Below are positions 1 to 10,560 of a DNA stretch of 64,000 bases, one piece after another; position 1 is the stretch's first letter, and each line of letters begins with the position of its first letter. The position numbers were made by a program, and so were the translations under genes. Below the pieces are notes generated by a model. It did not search any database. It saw only the letters and a program-made list of their open reading frames with translations, and was not told where the DNA came from. The stretch is from Epiperipatus broadwayi (lineage: Eukaryota; Onychophora; Udeonychophora; Euonychophora; Peripatidae), in the NCBI GenBank assembly GCA_028023455.1, contig JAQFVV010006231.1, positions 6,152,036 through 6,216,035 of the forward strand, written 5' to 3'.

Positions 1-200
1 CCTATTGACTTGTTGAAAATATGAAATTAGTGAAATATTTCATAGTGCAAATATATGCATAGTTTTTTTATTATTATATTTGCTATCAATAAAAAGGATT
101 TAAAGTCATCAGTAAAAGTGTATGCCTGTACAACTGAAGATCTCTAATCTGATATATAAGTAATTGACAAACATTACATAGTACATTATTTCTTAAACTT
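1..200. other. AT-rich leader without a gene
   Basis: No coding or structured signal is visible. The stretch directly precedes the N-terminal part of the Penelope-like element and may include its upstream untranslated region or terminal repeat, but no copy of the element's 3' end sequence is recognisable here. Confidence 0.4.
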
Positions 201-3060
201 ATGAAATTATATGATAAATTAGTTAGATATAGACAACATATTCATAATTTTGCATATTTTATTAACAATAACATAATTCCTAAAGGCCTCAGAATAAAAA
301 TTATTGCTAACATAGACCAATTTCCTAGGGAACTTGCAATTAAATGGGATAATACAATAAGAGAAGCATCTGTTGCATTAATACATAGTTTGAAAGATGC
401 ATTTTTGGTAAGACTTAAATTAATTGAAAAAGAAATTATACATTTTGGTAGTTGTAATTTAATGAATATAGATGAACAGAAGGAATTACAGGAATGGGTT
501 TTTTTGAGAGAGAAGTTATTGGTGAAGAAATTTCATAATAAAATGTATTATTGGTTCAAAGTTATGGGTAATGAGCCAAGATTTGAATTAGTTAATAATC
601 AGTCACAAACACTAATTAATTGTATGACTTCTGATAATCATACTGTGTCGGATATTTCTACATCGGATATGATTCCAATTGATACTGATCAATCATTTAT
701 ATCATCTTCACATTCATTAGTTTGTGCTGAAGTGTTACCATCTGTTCTTGATAGTGATGCTGGTTTAGCATTGGTTCATAGAGTTACAGATTCTTCTGAA
801 TGCACTAACAATATTTTAGTTTCTGGAAATACAAATACTAATAAATCTAACTCAAATATTTATAGCAATGACTTTTTATGAGGCAGAATGTTCACTGTTA
901 AATAAAGGTTTATCTTTTTGCCCTACAGTTCAGTCATTTTATCAAAAAAATGAATTTAAAATTCATCAGGATTTAGATAATTTTTAAAGAAGACTTAGAT
1001 TAAGAGAATTTTTTGGAAACCAAGAATGTGATACTATTGGGAAATTACAATCTGATTGGACACCACCACATCAAAGGAATGTGTTATTAGATACGTACAT
1101 TGATAATGTATATCAGGATATTATTAATGAAATTAGACTTAAACAACATAGTAAGTATAAGAGTAATTTAACATTGAGAGAGATGAATGCATCACGCAAT
1201 TTAGTGAAAAGACAGGATATTATTATAAAACCAGCTGACAAAGGTGGATCAATAGTAATTATGAATAAAGATGATTATGTTAAAAAAGCTCTGGAGCTTT
1301 TAGATGATAAAATTTTTATGAGCCTATTTCACTAACCACTATTAATTCATTATTCAAGGGTATACTTTTTAGTTTAAAAGATATGAGAGCTAGGGGTCTT
1401 ATAAATAATAATGTATATAACTTTTTAGTACCAACCAAAATTCATCCTAGTAGTTTTTATGTTTTGCCAAAGATTCATAAACCTGGTTGTCCAGGCAGAC
1501 CTATTGTAGCTAGTATTGGTAGTCCTACAGAAAATATTTCAGCATATGTTGATAATATTATTAAATTTATTCCACCATCATTTAATTCTTATGTTAAAGA
1601 TACTACTCATTTTCTTTGTGTGTTAGAAAATATTAAATCTGAATTACCAGTTGATTATTTTTTGGTTACTTTGGATATTGTATCATTATACACAAATATA
1701 CCTCATGGTGATGGAGTTGAGGCTATTAAATGTGCTTTAAAAGATAGAGAGTATGTTCATGGTCTTATTACTACTATGGTTGAATTAATATATTTGGTTT
1801 TAAGAAATAATTTTTTTACTTTTGATTTTAGATACTATTTACAGAAACAAGGTACTGCAATGGGTACAAAGATGGCACCAAGTTATGCGAATATTTTTAT
1901 GTCAAAACTAGAATCCTCTATACTTGATAATGCTAGGCTGAAATCTCACACTTGGATTAGATATATAGATGACATTTTCATGATATGGCCACATAGTGAA
2001 GTTGAACTTCATAATTTTTTAAGTTATTTAAATAATTTTAATAAAAATATTAATTTCACAATGAATTTTTAAAAATCAATTGCTCATTTTCTTGATGTGA
2101 AGTTATTTACACTAATAGAGTTCTTACTACTACTGTATATAGGAAACCAACTGATAATAACCACTATCTACATTTTTATAGTAACCATCCTAAACATTTA
2201 AAGACTAATATTCCTTATAGTCAATTTTTAAGGATGAAGAGGATTTGTAATGATGAGAAATTTCTTCAACAAAATAATAGTATTTTATATAATAGATTGC
2301 TCAATATGAGGTATCCTAAGACATTGTTGGATAATGCAGTAAGGAGATCTTCTTTAATTGATAGAAAGAAACTTCTTTTATCTGAAAAGAGTAAAAAACA
2401 ATTAGATGTTCCACCATTGGTTCTTACTTTTAATAGAGATTTACCTAATATTAACCGGATATTGGCGAAACATTTTAACATATTACAGTCCACAGATTAT
2501 TTAAAATCTATTTTTTTCTGATCCACCTAAGGTTGTATATTGGAAACATAGATCACTTAGAGATATACTTGTCAAAACAAATTTTATTAGTAGTTCTGTA
2601 CAGGTAAAAGGGTGTTCTCCATGTGAGGATAAAAGATGTTTTACATGTAAACATATTGTTGTGACAAAAGTGGTCTTTAGTACTAAGAATTGTAATTTTA
2701 AATGGTATATTCCTAATTATGTTACATGTAAAAGTGTTAATTTGATATATTTGATAGAGTGTAGTAGATGTTTAAACCAGTATATAGGCGAGTCAGCAAA
2801 TAGTTTACATGTCAGAATGACTAATTATAAGATTTGACATTTTGCATAAAAGATAGACCGGTTTCAAAACATTTTAACTTACCGAATCATTCAATTGATG
2901 ATTTAAAAGTAGTGATTCTTCAGGAAGGTTTTTCTTCTACAAGGGAGAGGAAACAAAAGGAGAGTTTTTTTTATTTTTAAATTCAAGACCTTAAAACCAC
3001 ATGGATTGAATTTAAACACTGGAACTATTACATCTCTAGGTTACCTGGTCTCCTAAATGA
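201..3060 (+). pseudogene. Penelope-like retroelement (RT plus GIY-YIG), frameshifted
   Basis: This is the coding body of a Penelope-like element, read from several frames broken by frameshifts and stops near 885, 1335-1380, 2070-2110, 2520 and 2825. The first frame (201-881) holds the N-terminal region. The next carries KPADKGGSIVI (about 1230-1260), which is typical of PLE proteins. The RT domain follows, with LPKIHKPG (about 1465), LDIVSLYTNIP (about 1670), GTAMGTKMAPSYANIF (about 1850) and the catalytic YIDD at about 1964-1975. A Cys-rich linker (CSPC...CFTCKH, about 2610-2655) precedes a GIY-YIG nuclease with IYLIEC..C..QYIGES (about 2740-2800). The C-terminal conserved tail runs to about 3050. 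The Cys-rich linker resembles Neptune-type PLEs, but that assignment is tentative. PLEs use the RT and nuclease for target-primed insertion. The order and length are near full size, but the breaks make this copy dead. Confidence 0.93.
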
Positions 3061-3640
3061 TTTCTATATGTGAGTTTTTTATGTGAAAATTTTCTTATAT
3101 GAGGTTTTTTATGTAAAGATTGGTTATATGGATGTTTAATATCTGTGTTTAATTGGTATATAGATAAATAATTAGTTATTATAAATTATTGTACTTTGCA
3201 CTAACTATAATTTTTGATTAAAATGTATAAGTATTTTAGTTTTTAATGAATATTAATGTGAGCACAGCTATTTTTTGTATGTGAGCATAGTCTAATTTTT
3301 GTATGTATGCACATATGTATATTTTAATTTTTAATTTTGGATTTTTTATTTTTATATTTATTTTGATTTATATAGAATTTAAGCTTGATTAGGAGTGAAT
3401 GTAGTTTTTTTCTTTTTTTGTTTGAATTTTGTCATTGATTGGGTAGATATTCTGTGTTAGATTTTGTGTTAGATTTTTTTTTTTTTTGTTAAATTTTTAA
3501 TCTTTTACCAAATCTGTAATTTTTGATTATCACCATTTTACTGTGTATTTTTTTTCTTTCTGATGAAAACCAGTCCCCTGGTTGAAATATAATATTATTT
3601 ATTGGATTTATATATATATATCAAATCACACAAAGTATAA
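3061..3640 (+). other. PLE 3' untranslated region
   Basis: AT-rich, T-tract-rich sequence follows the PLE coding region. A phrase of the form GTGAGCA(C/T)AG..TTTTTGTATGT occurs more than once between 3255 and 3320. It ends near an ATTTATTGG and TA-repeat stretch around 3600-3620. The hammerhead-like core listed separately lies near its end. I infer it is element-derived because no other element begins in between. Confidence 0.55.
3560..3587 (+). ncRNA. Hammerhead-ribozyme-like core in PLE 3' region
   Basis: The sequence reads CTGATGA (3560-3566), then AACCAG (3568-3573), a TCCC loop, CTGGTT (3578-3583) and GAAA (3584-3587). This is the CUGAUGA / stem II / GAAA arrangement of a hammerhead core, with a perfect 6-bp stem II. 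Hammerhead motifs are known from PLE terminal regions, so the location fits. Two weaknesses: one extra A sits between CTGATGA and stem II, and I cannot build convincing stems I and III from the flanking A/T tracts. It is probably a decayed copy. Confidence 0.45.
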
Positions 3641-3899
3641 CTTATTTCTACAGGGTCAAAAAAAAGCTCAGACCACTTCCATTCTTTATACAACATTGTA
3701 AATAGCTTTAGGGATTTATTATTATTTTATTTAAAATTGTATTTATCTATTTCAATGCATATATGGGTTTGTAATCATTAATTATTTAGTTTTTTTTTTT
3801 TATTATATCATTATTAGTATGAAATGGTGGTGGGTATTTGGGATTAAATAAATATTTAATCATAATATTAAACTTGTTTCATTTTCATATTCTTTATAT

Positions 3900-4396
3900 T
3901 GATAAAACATGTCATTTCCTTATCAACCAGGTACCTATAATAATCATTTAACTTATCCATTTGAAGACCCTAGATGTAGAGTGACTGAGCTAGCCACAAA
4001 GGGATATCGCTCTACCGGGGTGTTAAATCTTATTCTCATGCTTTACTGGACATATGGTATTGCACACCCTTCTGGGAGGGGGGAAAAATCATTTTTATTC
4101 TTTTCTAGAAGTGGTGCGCAAAAGTCTATTTTGTAAATAGATTTTTCAAAGGTGTGTACTTGCCATTGTTCTAAATATTCGAGCATTCAAATAAGATATC
4201 AACTAAAGGGTGTTTTTAACTGGAAGAGTCCTGTCAATCCACTCTTTCTATCAGTTTAGCTGGAAGTACCAATATACATGAGTACAGACAATCGGCTAAA
4301 TTGGTATCCATTTCTTTTCCTGTTAAATCTTGTTCACTTCATGCTCAGTGCAAGATTAGGATTAGGAAATCAGCAGGGGAGTTTTGGTCTGGTACA
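3900..4396. repeat. Unassigned repeat-like stretch ending in GGTACA
   Basis: G+C is higher than in the surroundings. It contains an A-box-like TAGCTCAGTCAC on the minus strand (about 3980-3995) and a G-run near 4075-4085. It ends with TGGTACA at 4390-4396, the inverse of the TGTACC head at 4767. A short open frame here resembles no protein I know. I read the stretch as part of a repeat, possibly tRNA-derived or LTR-like, without a firm class. Confidence 0.35.
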
Positions 4397-4528
4397 ATAT
4401 ATAAAAACTAATAAAACAAATAAATAATCAAACCCAAATAAATAATCCAGTTAATATAAAATAAAATATACAATATAAATAGAAAATAAATATAAATTAT
4501 ACATATATATTCCTAACTGTATACATAC
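4397..4528 (+). repeat. Left arm of a 4.6-kb-spaced inverted repeat
   Basis: This AT-rich arm of about 130 bp is matched in reverse complement, with few differences, by 8901-9038. The shared landmarks are the CCTAACTG/CAGTTAGG end, the ATCCAGTTAATATAAA block and the ATAATCAAAC(C/T)CAAA block. Its inner end abuts the 113-bp hairpin at 4525. Confidence 0.8.
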
Positions 4529-4766
4529 ATATTCAAGAACAACTATTAATCTAAATATATTACTCATTTTTATTATTATTAACAATCTCCTAATTATTTC
4601 TATTCTTTATAAACTTAAACTTTATGGTTATTAACTAATATTCTTATAAAAAATAGTTAATAACCATAAAGTTTAAGTTTATAAAGAATAGAAATAATTA
4701 GGAGATTGTTAATAATAATAAAAATGAATAATATATTTAGATTAACAGTTGTTCTTGAATATGTAT
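4525..4766. repeat. Long near-perfect hairpin (113-bp arms, 16-nt spacer)
   Basis: The left arm (4525-4637) and right arm (4654-4766) are reverse complements with only a few mismatches, separated by a 16-base A/T spacer. The outer tips are ATACATATTC and GAATATGTAT. The inner tips are GGTTATTAACTA and TAGTTAATAACC. The right arm ends exactly where a TGTACC-headed repeat begins (4767). Such near-identity implies recent origin or ongoing gene conversion between the arms. It could be a foldback element or a palindromic rearrangement. Confidence 0.9.
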
Positions 4767-5357
4767 TGTACCAAAAATCGTGTGTTCATTCAACAAGACC
4801 TAGAATCCAAGCATGTGCAAGATACACAGGTCTGGAACAATACTAAATGCTAATTATTTGCCCATGCTCCAGGATCTCTGACTATATAGACAGTGCTTTT
4901 GAGGATACCAGCAAGCTTTCATTTACTCCAGACCCGGCAATGAAAACAGGATGAGCAAAGAGAGATGGGAATCAATAATATTCGAATAATTAGCTAATGA
5001 TTATTACAAAATATAATACTTAAAGAGTGGTCAGACTATTGCTTAATGTATTAATATTCAGATTCAGAATGTTGTTCAAGGCAACGTTAAACAAAGGGAG
5101 TTTAATTAATAATACAATAAAATTCTTCATTCAATTTGAAATAACTTAATCAAACAGTCATACTAGAGATTCGGGCAATGAATGACAAATGCGAGAATAC
5201 AGAGAAATGATATAATATAAATTTATTAAATAAATATGGTAATAAACAAAATAGGTGTGTAGAATGTCTGTACAATGGTAGTTACGGAATTTGATTATGG
5301 TGTAATTTGCAGTCATGCACTTTATGGACTAGTTCAATAAATCATTGAATTTGTATC
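4767..5357 (+). repeat. TGTACC-headed repeat family, copy 1 (5' part)
   Basis: The segment starts TGTACC and carries GATACACAGGTCTGGA at 4821-4836. The same 16-mer occurs at 31455-31470, in the copy that starts TGTACC at 31378. Both are followed by an A/T-rich part with ATTTATTAAAT-type runs. A DNA element at 5358-6651 interrupts this copy. The family could be long terminal repeats of a retrotransposon, since another copy at 22618-24480 has TG...CA ends, but no coding region is attached. Confidence 0.6.
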
Positions 5358-6651
5358 TAATCAGTATGCCAGGCCAGCCATCTGGTGGCGTTGTTTCTCT
5401 GCTAAAAACATAAATATGCCATTTACATGGCCCAATATTTCTGTGCTTTTGCAGAGAAACTTACGGCCTATAGAACAGAACTGTTCATATTAGCTTCTGC
5501 AGGTATATATGGCATTGCACACCAATATGACAGCCCACTAATGTGCTTCACAATATTATGCAAATACGCACACTTAACAGATCGTAATCGTAAGATGTGA
5601 GGGTGGAGGGAATTCAAGTGGCCATAACTGTTGTAATATGCATTCTAATTAAAGATCTTACCCTTTACCCGACATAGTATTTGATACTAATAATTGTAAG
5701 ATCTTTGCCATACTTCCCTACAAATTTTGGAAGGTGGAAAAAATTGCAAAAGGTCATGGCCAAGCACCTTTTCCCAGAACTCATGCGAATAGCCACATAA
5801 ATTATGAGACAAATAAAATGTCTGAGGTTGCACATAGTTTTGGAAATCATAAACCTGGTTTGATCAGTGATGACAAATTATTTGTCAACCACCCACCAAA
5901 AAAAAAAACATTAAAATAAGATCAAAACTTTTGACTTTTTTAACTTTGGTTTTTTGTTTGTTTATTTTAAAAAAATAGGTGACCTCTTTTTTTTTTTTTT
6001 TTTGCTATATGGCGATTTTTGTTTCGACTTTATTTGAATACCACTGATATACTAAAACTTTTCTTTTTAAAACCAATTTTTATTAATCTTTTTTTAAAAA
6101 TAAAAACAAACCAAAAATAATTTTTGTCTCTATATTTTGTCTCAGTGATGACAAATTATTTCTCCCCATCTCCCCCCAAAAAAGTTAAACTAAAATCAAA
6201 ACTTTTATTCAACTTTGGTTTTTTTTTTTTGTTTTTAAAATACATGACTATATGGCAATTTTTGTTTTGACTTTATTTGTATTACCCAATGGTTTTTAAT
6301 TTTGCCATTTTTGAAAATGAAAATGTACAAATATTTGAATCAAATCTTGTATCATAAATTATTTACAAGAATGTCAAAATATTGGTTAAAAAAAAAGTCT
6401 TATCAAATGTCAAAATATGCCTAAAGATGAGTAAAAAAGTTGTATCAAATGTCCGAATATTTTAAAAAAAAGGCGGAAAAAATGTAAAAATATTTTAATA
6501 AAAGTCAGACAAATTGGAAAAAAATATTTCAATAAAAGTCGGAGAAAATGTAAAAATAATTTAATTAAAAATAGTCTGGCCCAGATCCATATAATGGTGT
6601 GTTTTTAGCAGAAAAATAATGCCTCAAACGGCTGGCCTGGCATACTGATTA
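5358..6651. mobile_element. TIR DNA element (about 1.3 kb, non-autonomous)
   Basis: The ends are inverted copies: TAATCAGTATGCCAGGCC at 5358-5375 and its reverse complement at 6634-6651. Similarity extends about 80 bp inward through a TTTCTGCTAAAAACA block and a GGCCCA/TGGGCC-type block. No transposase frame is seen, so this is a non-autonomous element of unknown superfamily; a clear target-site duplication could not be identified. Internally, a block starting CAGTGATGACAAATTATTT is present twice (5865-6040 and 6143-6290), indicating an internal duplication. Confidence 0.8.
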
Positions 6652-8900
6652 ATACCATTTACATAAATACATAAAATCTTTGTGTTTTTCCACAAAGTTA
6701 GTTAGTGCAATTACTACATATATAAAATGAGTAGTTTGTGTTGTTGCTCATATAGGGTGGTGCGGTTAATATGCCAAGGGTAACATGAATTAATTAGGTA
6801 GCCAACAATACATGGTTGCTTAACCCTCATTCAATATATTCCAGATTCACACTAATGAGTGTCATAAATCAGATATATATATAAGTAAGAATCATGTTGT
6901 ATGATTTGAAAAGTGTGCAAGAGTTGGGAGATCACTCAGATGTATGGCAGCAAAATGACTCAGCTTAAAAGAATCCATAATTCACAATCTGACCTAGAGA
7001 AGTAAATCGAAAGGATAGCGAATGGCATACAATTACGACCGACAGAGAGCATTGCAGATTGATAGATAACTCAATAATAAAGGCAGTATCATGTTATCGC
7101 TTACAATCACATGCAGAAAGGGGGTCACTTTTAAACGCTCTTGAGTGGCTCTGTCATATTTGTATGAAAGGAGTATGCCTGCACAATGGCTGAGATCATA
7201 TCTTTGAAGAACAGTGGTACTAGTTGAATGCTGGGATGGTTTATCTGTATGTTTCCCATACACTTATTCATTGGAGGTGCCTGAAGAAGATCTCGAGTAG
7301 GAAATGCATCTACTTTGAGAGGGATAACGAAGAGTGGGATTAGTCATTCTGAGAATCCCAAAATACATGACAAAGCAAGAAAATCATAAATAACGATTGC
7401 AACAATACCCCCATAATGCCGAAAACATATAAATAGTTTGTGTCACTAACCACCACAGTAAATTAATATACACCTGATTATTATACAATGTTCTCCTGCA
7501 TAATGGAATGCTTAAACACAATCCATCCCAGGCACTTAACTAATGATTAATAAAATGCACATAAGGGGTCAGAGTTTAAACTAAAAGAAAATAAATTGCT
7601 CTTTCCCATAACTCTAAAATATCTCCTTACATTTCTACAAGCGATCATTGCACAAAAAACTTATATTATTTTACAAAATAAAATCATAGATTACATATTA
7701 AATTGACTTCTGGTGAGATTTAATTAGATAAAATGATAAAACAACCTTAATGATTAGATGAGGATTAATTTCCAGTTAGAGATAACAATTAAACATAAAC
7801 ATTAAGACCTTCCAATCATTTAAAGAATAAAATTATTATAAAATAATTGGTATAAAACCGATCGAGTTTATAACAACTAACTTTAAAGAAAACTTACATT
7901 TCCATAATTTAATAGAAGAAAACAATTGGGGATTGATTCTATACCTTCTTGGCATATCAAAATAAATTAGAATAACAAACTAAGAGAAAGTAAAATTAAT
8001 TCTAAGTTACCACACCCAAACATAAGAACTTATATAGCATTAGAATAAATTGCACAGACATTATAACAGCTTTAAAAATTAAATAAAAAGAAAGGCATAC
8101 AATATAGTTTAGGATTAGAATAATTTTTAATTAAGAATTCATTAGCTGATGGCAATATAGATGTTACCTTGGGCTTGAGGACATGACGATGTAGGCAATC
8201 AATGAGTCATGATCATAAGCTGGCTTGGGTTTGAAACAGACATTGGTAGAGATTCAATATTCACTTTCAGGCAAGACTACGGTATAGTGAGATAGATGAG
8301 CTTCCCAGAGGTATAGGGAAGCAAACAGTCTTTTCCTTTACTCCAACATGATTTACTGCAGAACGCAAACTTGCATGAAGTATACAATATCAAAACAGAA
8401 CCAGAATCAGGAGAAGCAAAAAAAAACTATAAAATTTCGCTATTTATACACAAGCAAATATTTAAAGAATACTGACCATTGCCTCAAACTCAGACACTTG
8501 GTTGAGATTCAAAGTTGATCTCCATTTCCATATATTGTAATGAAAATGACCAGAAGAATGGTTAAACAAAATATTACAGTTTGTCTCTTAAATGATAATT
8601 TTACTGTTATACAAATTACTAGCAATATATTTCCAAAATACTATTGTTTGTCTCTTAAATGACAATTTTACTTTTATACGAATTATTAATTACAAAATAT
8701 AAATATTACAAAATATATATTTTCATACGCACATATGCAAGTTGAATGGGCAGACAAACTAAATGTTTGTGTATCCATATTTTCTCTATATATACTATTG
8801 CCTATTAAAATTATATATAATTTGGGTTCAAACCGGTTCTAGTGCTTATATAATCAGCAATAGGTGAAGCACAAATCTGCAGAACAGATTTCCAACTTCA
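6652..8900 (+). repeat. Continuation of repeat family around the DNA element; no gene
   Basis: This moderately AT-rich sequence has patches of higher G+C (7020-7350 and 8160-8350). These resemble in tone and short phrases (for example ATGACAAAGCAA near 7370 and AATGACAAAGCAA near 32620) the region 31.4-33.6 kb. I take it to be the rest of the TGTACC-headed repeat, with later changes. Short open frames here do not match known proteins. A tandem pair of TTTGTCTCTTAAATGA(T/C)AA lies at about 8580 and 8645. Confidence 0.4.
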
Positions 8901-9038
8901 GTATGTGTGCAGTTAGGAATACACATGTATAATTTATATTTATTTTCTATTTATATTGTATATTTTATTTTATATTAACTGGATTATTTTATTTGAGTTT
9001 GATTATTTATTTCAGTTTTATTCGTTTTTTATATATTT
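8901..9038 (-). repeat. Right arm of the 4.6-kb-spaced inverted repeat
   Basis: This is the reverse complement of 4397-4528 over about 130 bp. Unlike the left arm, it is not flanked by a hairpin or by a GGTACA/TGTACC end. The pair may therefore be two independent insertions of one repeat in opposite orientations rather than true termini of one element. Confidence 0.75.
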
Positions 9039-10035
9039 TATGTTGTTTTTAGTTTTTTATTGTTTACATTTTTATGGTATTTTTTATATAGTTATGTATT
9101 TTATTTTGGGGTGGGTTGTTTTTGTGTATGTTTAAATAATAATTTATGTTACTTTTATTTTACATTTGATTGACAACAATCATTGGGAGAAAAATTTAAG
9201 TTAATTTTATTTTACATTTGACGAAGACCATTTGGAATCCCTCAAACAAGCTGCCTTTACGAAGTGAACATTTTCGCTGGCAAGAACTCGCGAGACTTAC
9301 AAATGAAAGTCCAAAGATGTTTATGGACCTCAAGTCACATATATTCGCTGCACAAACATCTCTTTTCTTTCAGCAGAATGTTTTTCTGCTGTAGAAATGT
9401 TACAGTGCTGGCTTCTGTGTCTGGCAATTCCCATATTTTCAAGTTTTCTGTGTTTGAATTAGCCATATTTTTGGTCTCATAAAATTACTCACTAAAACGT
9501 GACTTAAAGCATGATCATCAAAATATTGCACTACCCGACCCTGATAGAGAATTTAGGAGGCTTACAGCTTTATAAGGAACAGTCACGACATTATTAAAAC
9601 TCTTAAAAAGTAACAGTACATCAATTCATATGAAAAAAAAGGCCCCCATGAAAATTTAAATAATTTTGACACGATCAACTTAACACACCTTCGTACGATA
9701 CTGTTACATAAAATATATAACACAGCATTATGATATAGTGTGTAACACAAACAACTACGGCATTTTCCTCTGCTTTTAGCATAGGAAAAAGCCACAGCAT
9801 TAGCTGGCTAGCCAAGTTAACAGTCTTTCTAGGTTTTATCATAGAAAGGCTTAACTCTGAGTTAACACTCTTTCTAGGATTTATTATAAAAAGAAGGCTT
9901 AAATGCTTTGGTGCGGCTGTGGAAACAGCATATTTCTAGAAATTAAGCTAGAAGTAGCACTATCTAGCAGCTGATATGATAGATCAGAACACAACTGATA
10001 AATCAAAGCTCTACAACTTTAACACCAATCAATAA
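9039..10035. other. No gene; GC-richer patch and twin small hairpins
   Basis: A patch at about 9240-9480 has more CpG than its surroundings but no recognisable protein. At 9810-9905 an approximately 46-bp unit is repeated in tandem (GTTAACAGTCTTTCTAGG and GTTAACACTCTTTCTAGG). Its first copy can fold through CTTTCTA/TAGAAAG and GTTAA/TTAAC arms. It lies just upstream of the PLE fragment at 10036 and may belong to that element. Confidence 0.4.
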
Positions 10036-10560
10036 ATGACTATTCCTTGCAGTTGTCATAAAATTTATCCAGGTCAAAGTAAATTAAGTCCTTATGAAAG
10101 AGTTAAAGTTCATAAGAATAGAGTTATAAATAGGTATCATAACTCAGCTTTGTATATTCATGAACTGAATCATCATCATCATCAACCATTATCAGTCCAC
10201 TGCAGGATGAAGGTCTCTCCAAGTTTAATCCATCTTCTCCGATCTTTAGCTCCTCTTTTCCACAACACCCCTGCACATTTTCTTATTTCATCCATCCATC
10301 TCACATGTGGTCTCTTTCTGGGTCTTTTAAATATAGGTCATAAAATATTATTTGACATTGCAAAGATTATCTTTTATGAAAAAATTAATTAAAAAGAACA
10401 ATCAATGAAATTATGGCAATAAATCTTCATTAATCTGAGAACATCAATTTTATGAAGACATCTTTTGATATTAAGAGTGTTTGATTTTTGAAGTGAATTA
10501 TAGATGTTATAATAAAAATATTTGATAAATACAACAACAAAATCATAAGACCAAATCATA
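10036..10560 (+). pseudogene. PLE GIY-YIG fragment split by a LINE tail
   Basis: The first part (10036-10170) reads IPCSCHKIYPGQ...ERVKVHKNRVINR...HNSALYIHELN, the GIY-YIG nuclease start of a Penelope/Poseidon-type PLE. The frame is interrupted at 10171 by a RTE-type LINE tail and resumes at 10333 with GHKILFDIAKIIFYEKIN and then KRTINEIMAINL, the expected PLE continuation. The insert happens to preserve an open frame, so one 118-codon ORF is a PLE-LINE-PLE chimera with no biological unity. The RT domain is absent, so the copy is 5'-truncated. It belongs to a different PLE type from the element at 201-3060. Confidence 0.85.
10171..10332 (-). mobile_element. RTE-type LINE 3' tail inserted in a PLE
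   Basis: On the plus strand this begins with CATCATCATCATCAACCAT, then AGTCCACTGCAGGATGAAGG and CTCACATGTGG. This is the well-known 3' untranslated tail of RTE-like LINEs in reverse orientation, with an (ATG)n end. Removing it restores the PLE reading frame across ELN/IGHKI. A possible AAT duplication (10168-10170 and 10330-10332) flanks it. It is a short, 5'-truncated insertion. Confidence 0.8.

Noticed and set aside
3909-4136. 75-codon ORF upstream of the hairpin
   Set aside because: No family resemblance, located in repeat-like sequence with a tRNA-like A box on the other strand; treated as non-coding.
7033-7263. 76-codon minus-strand ORF
   Set aside because: It lies in the GC-richer core of the repeat and is not conserved in other copies; likely chance.
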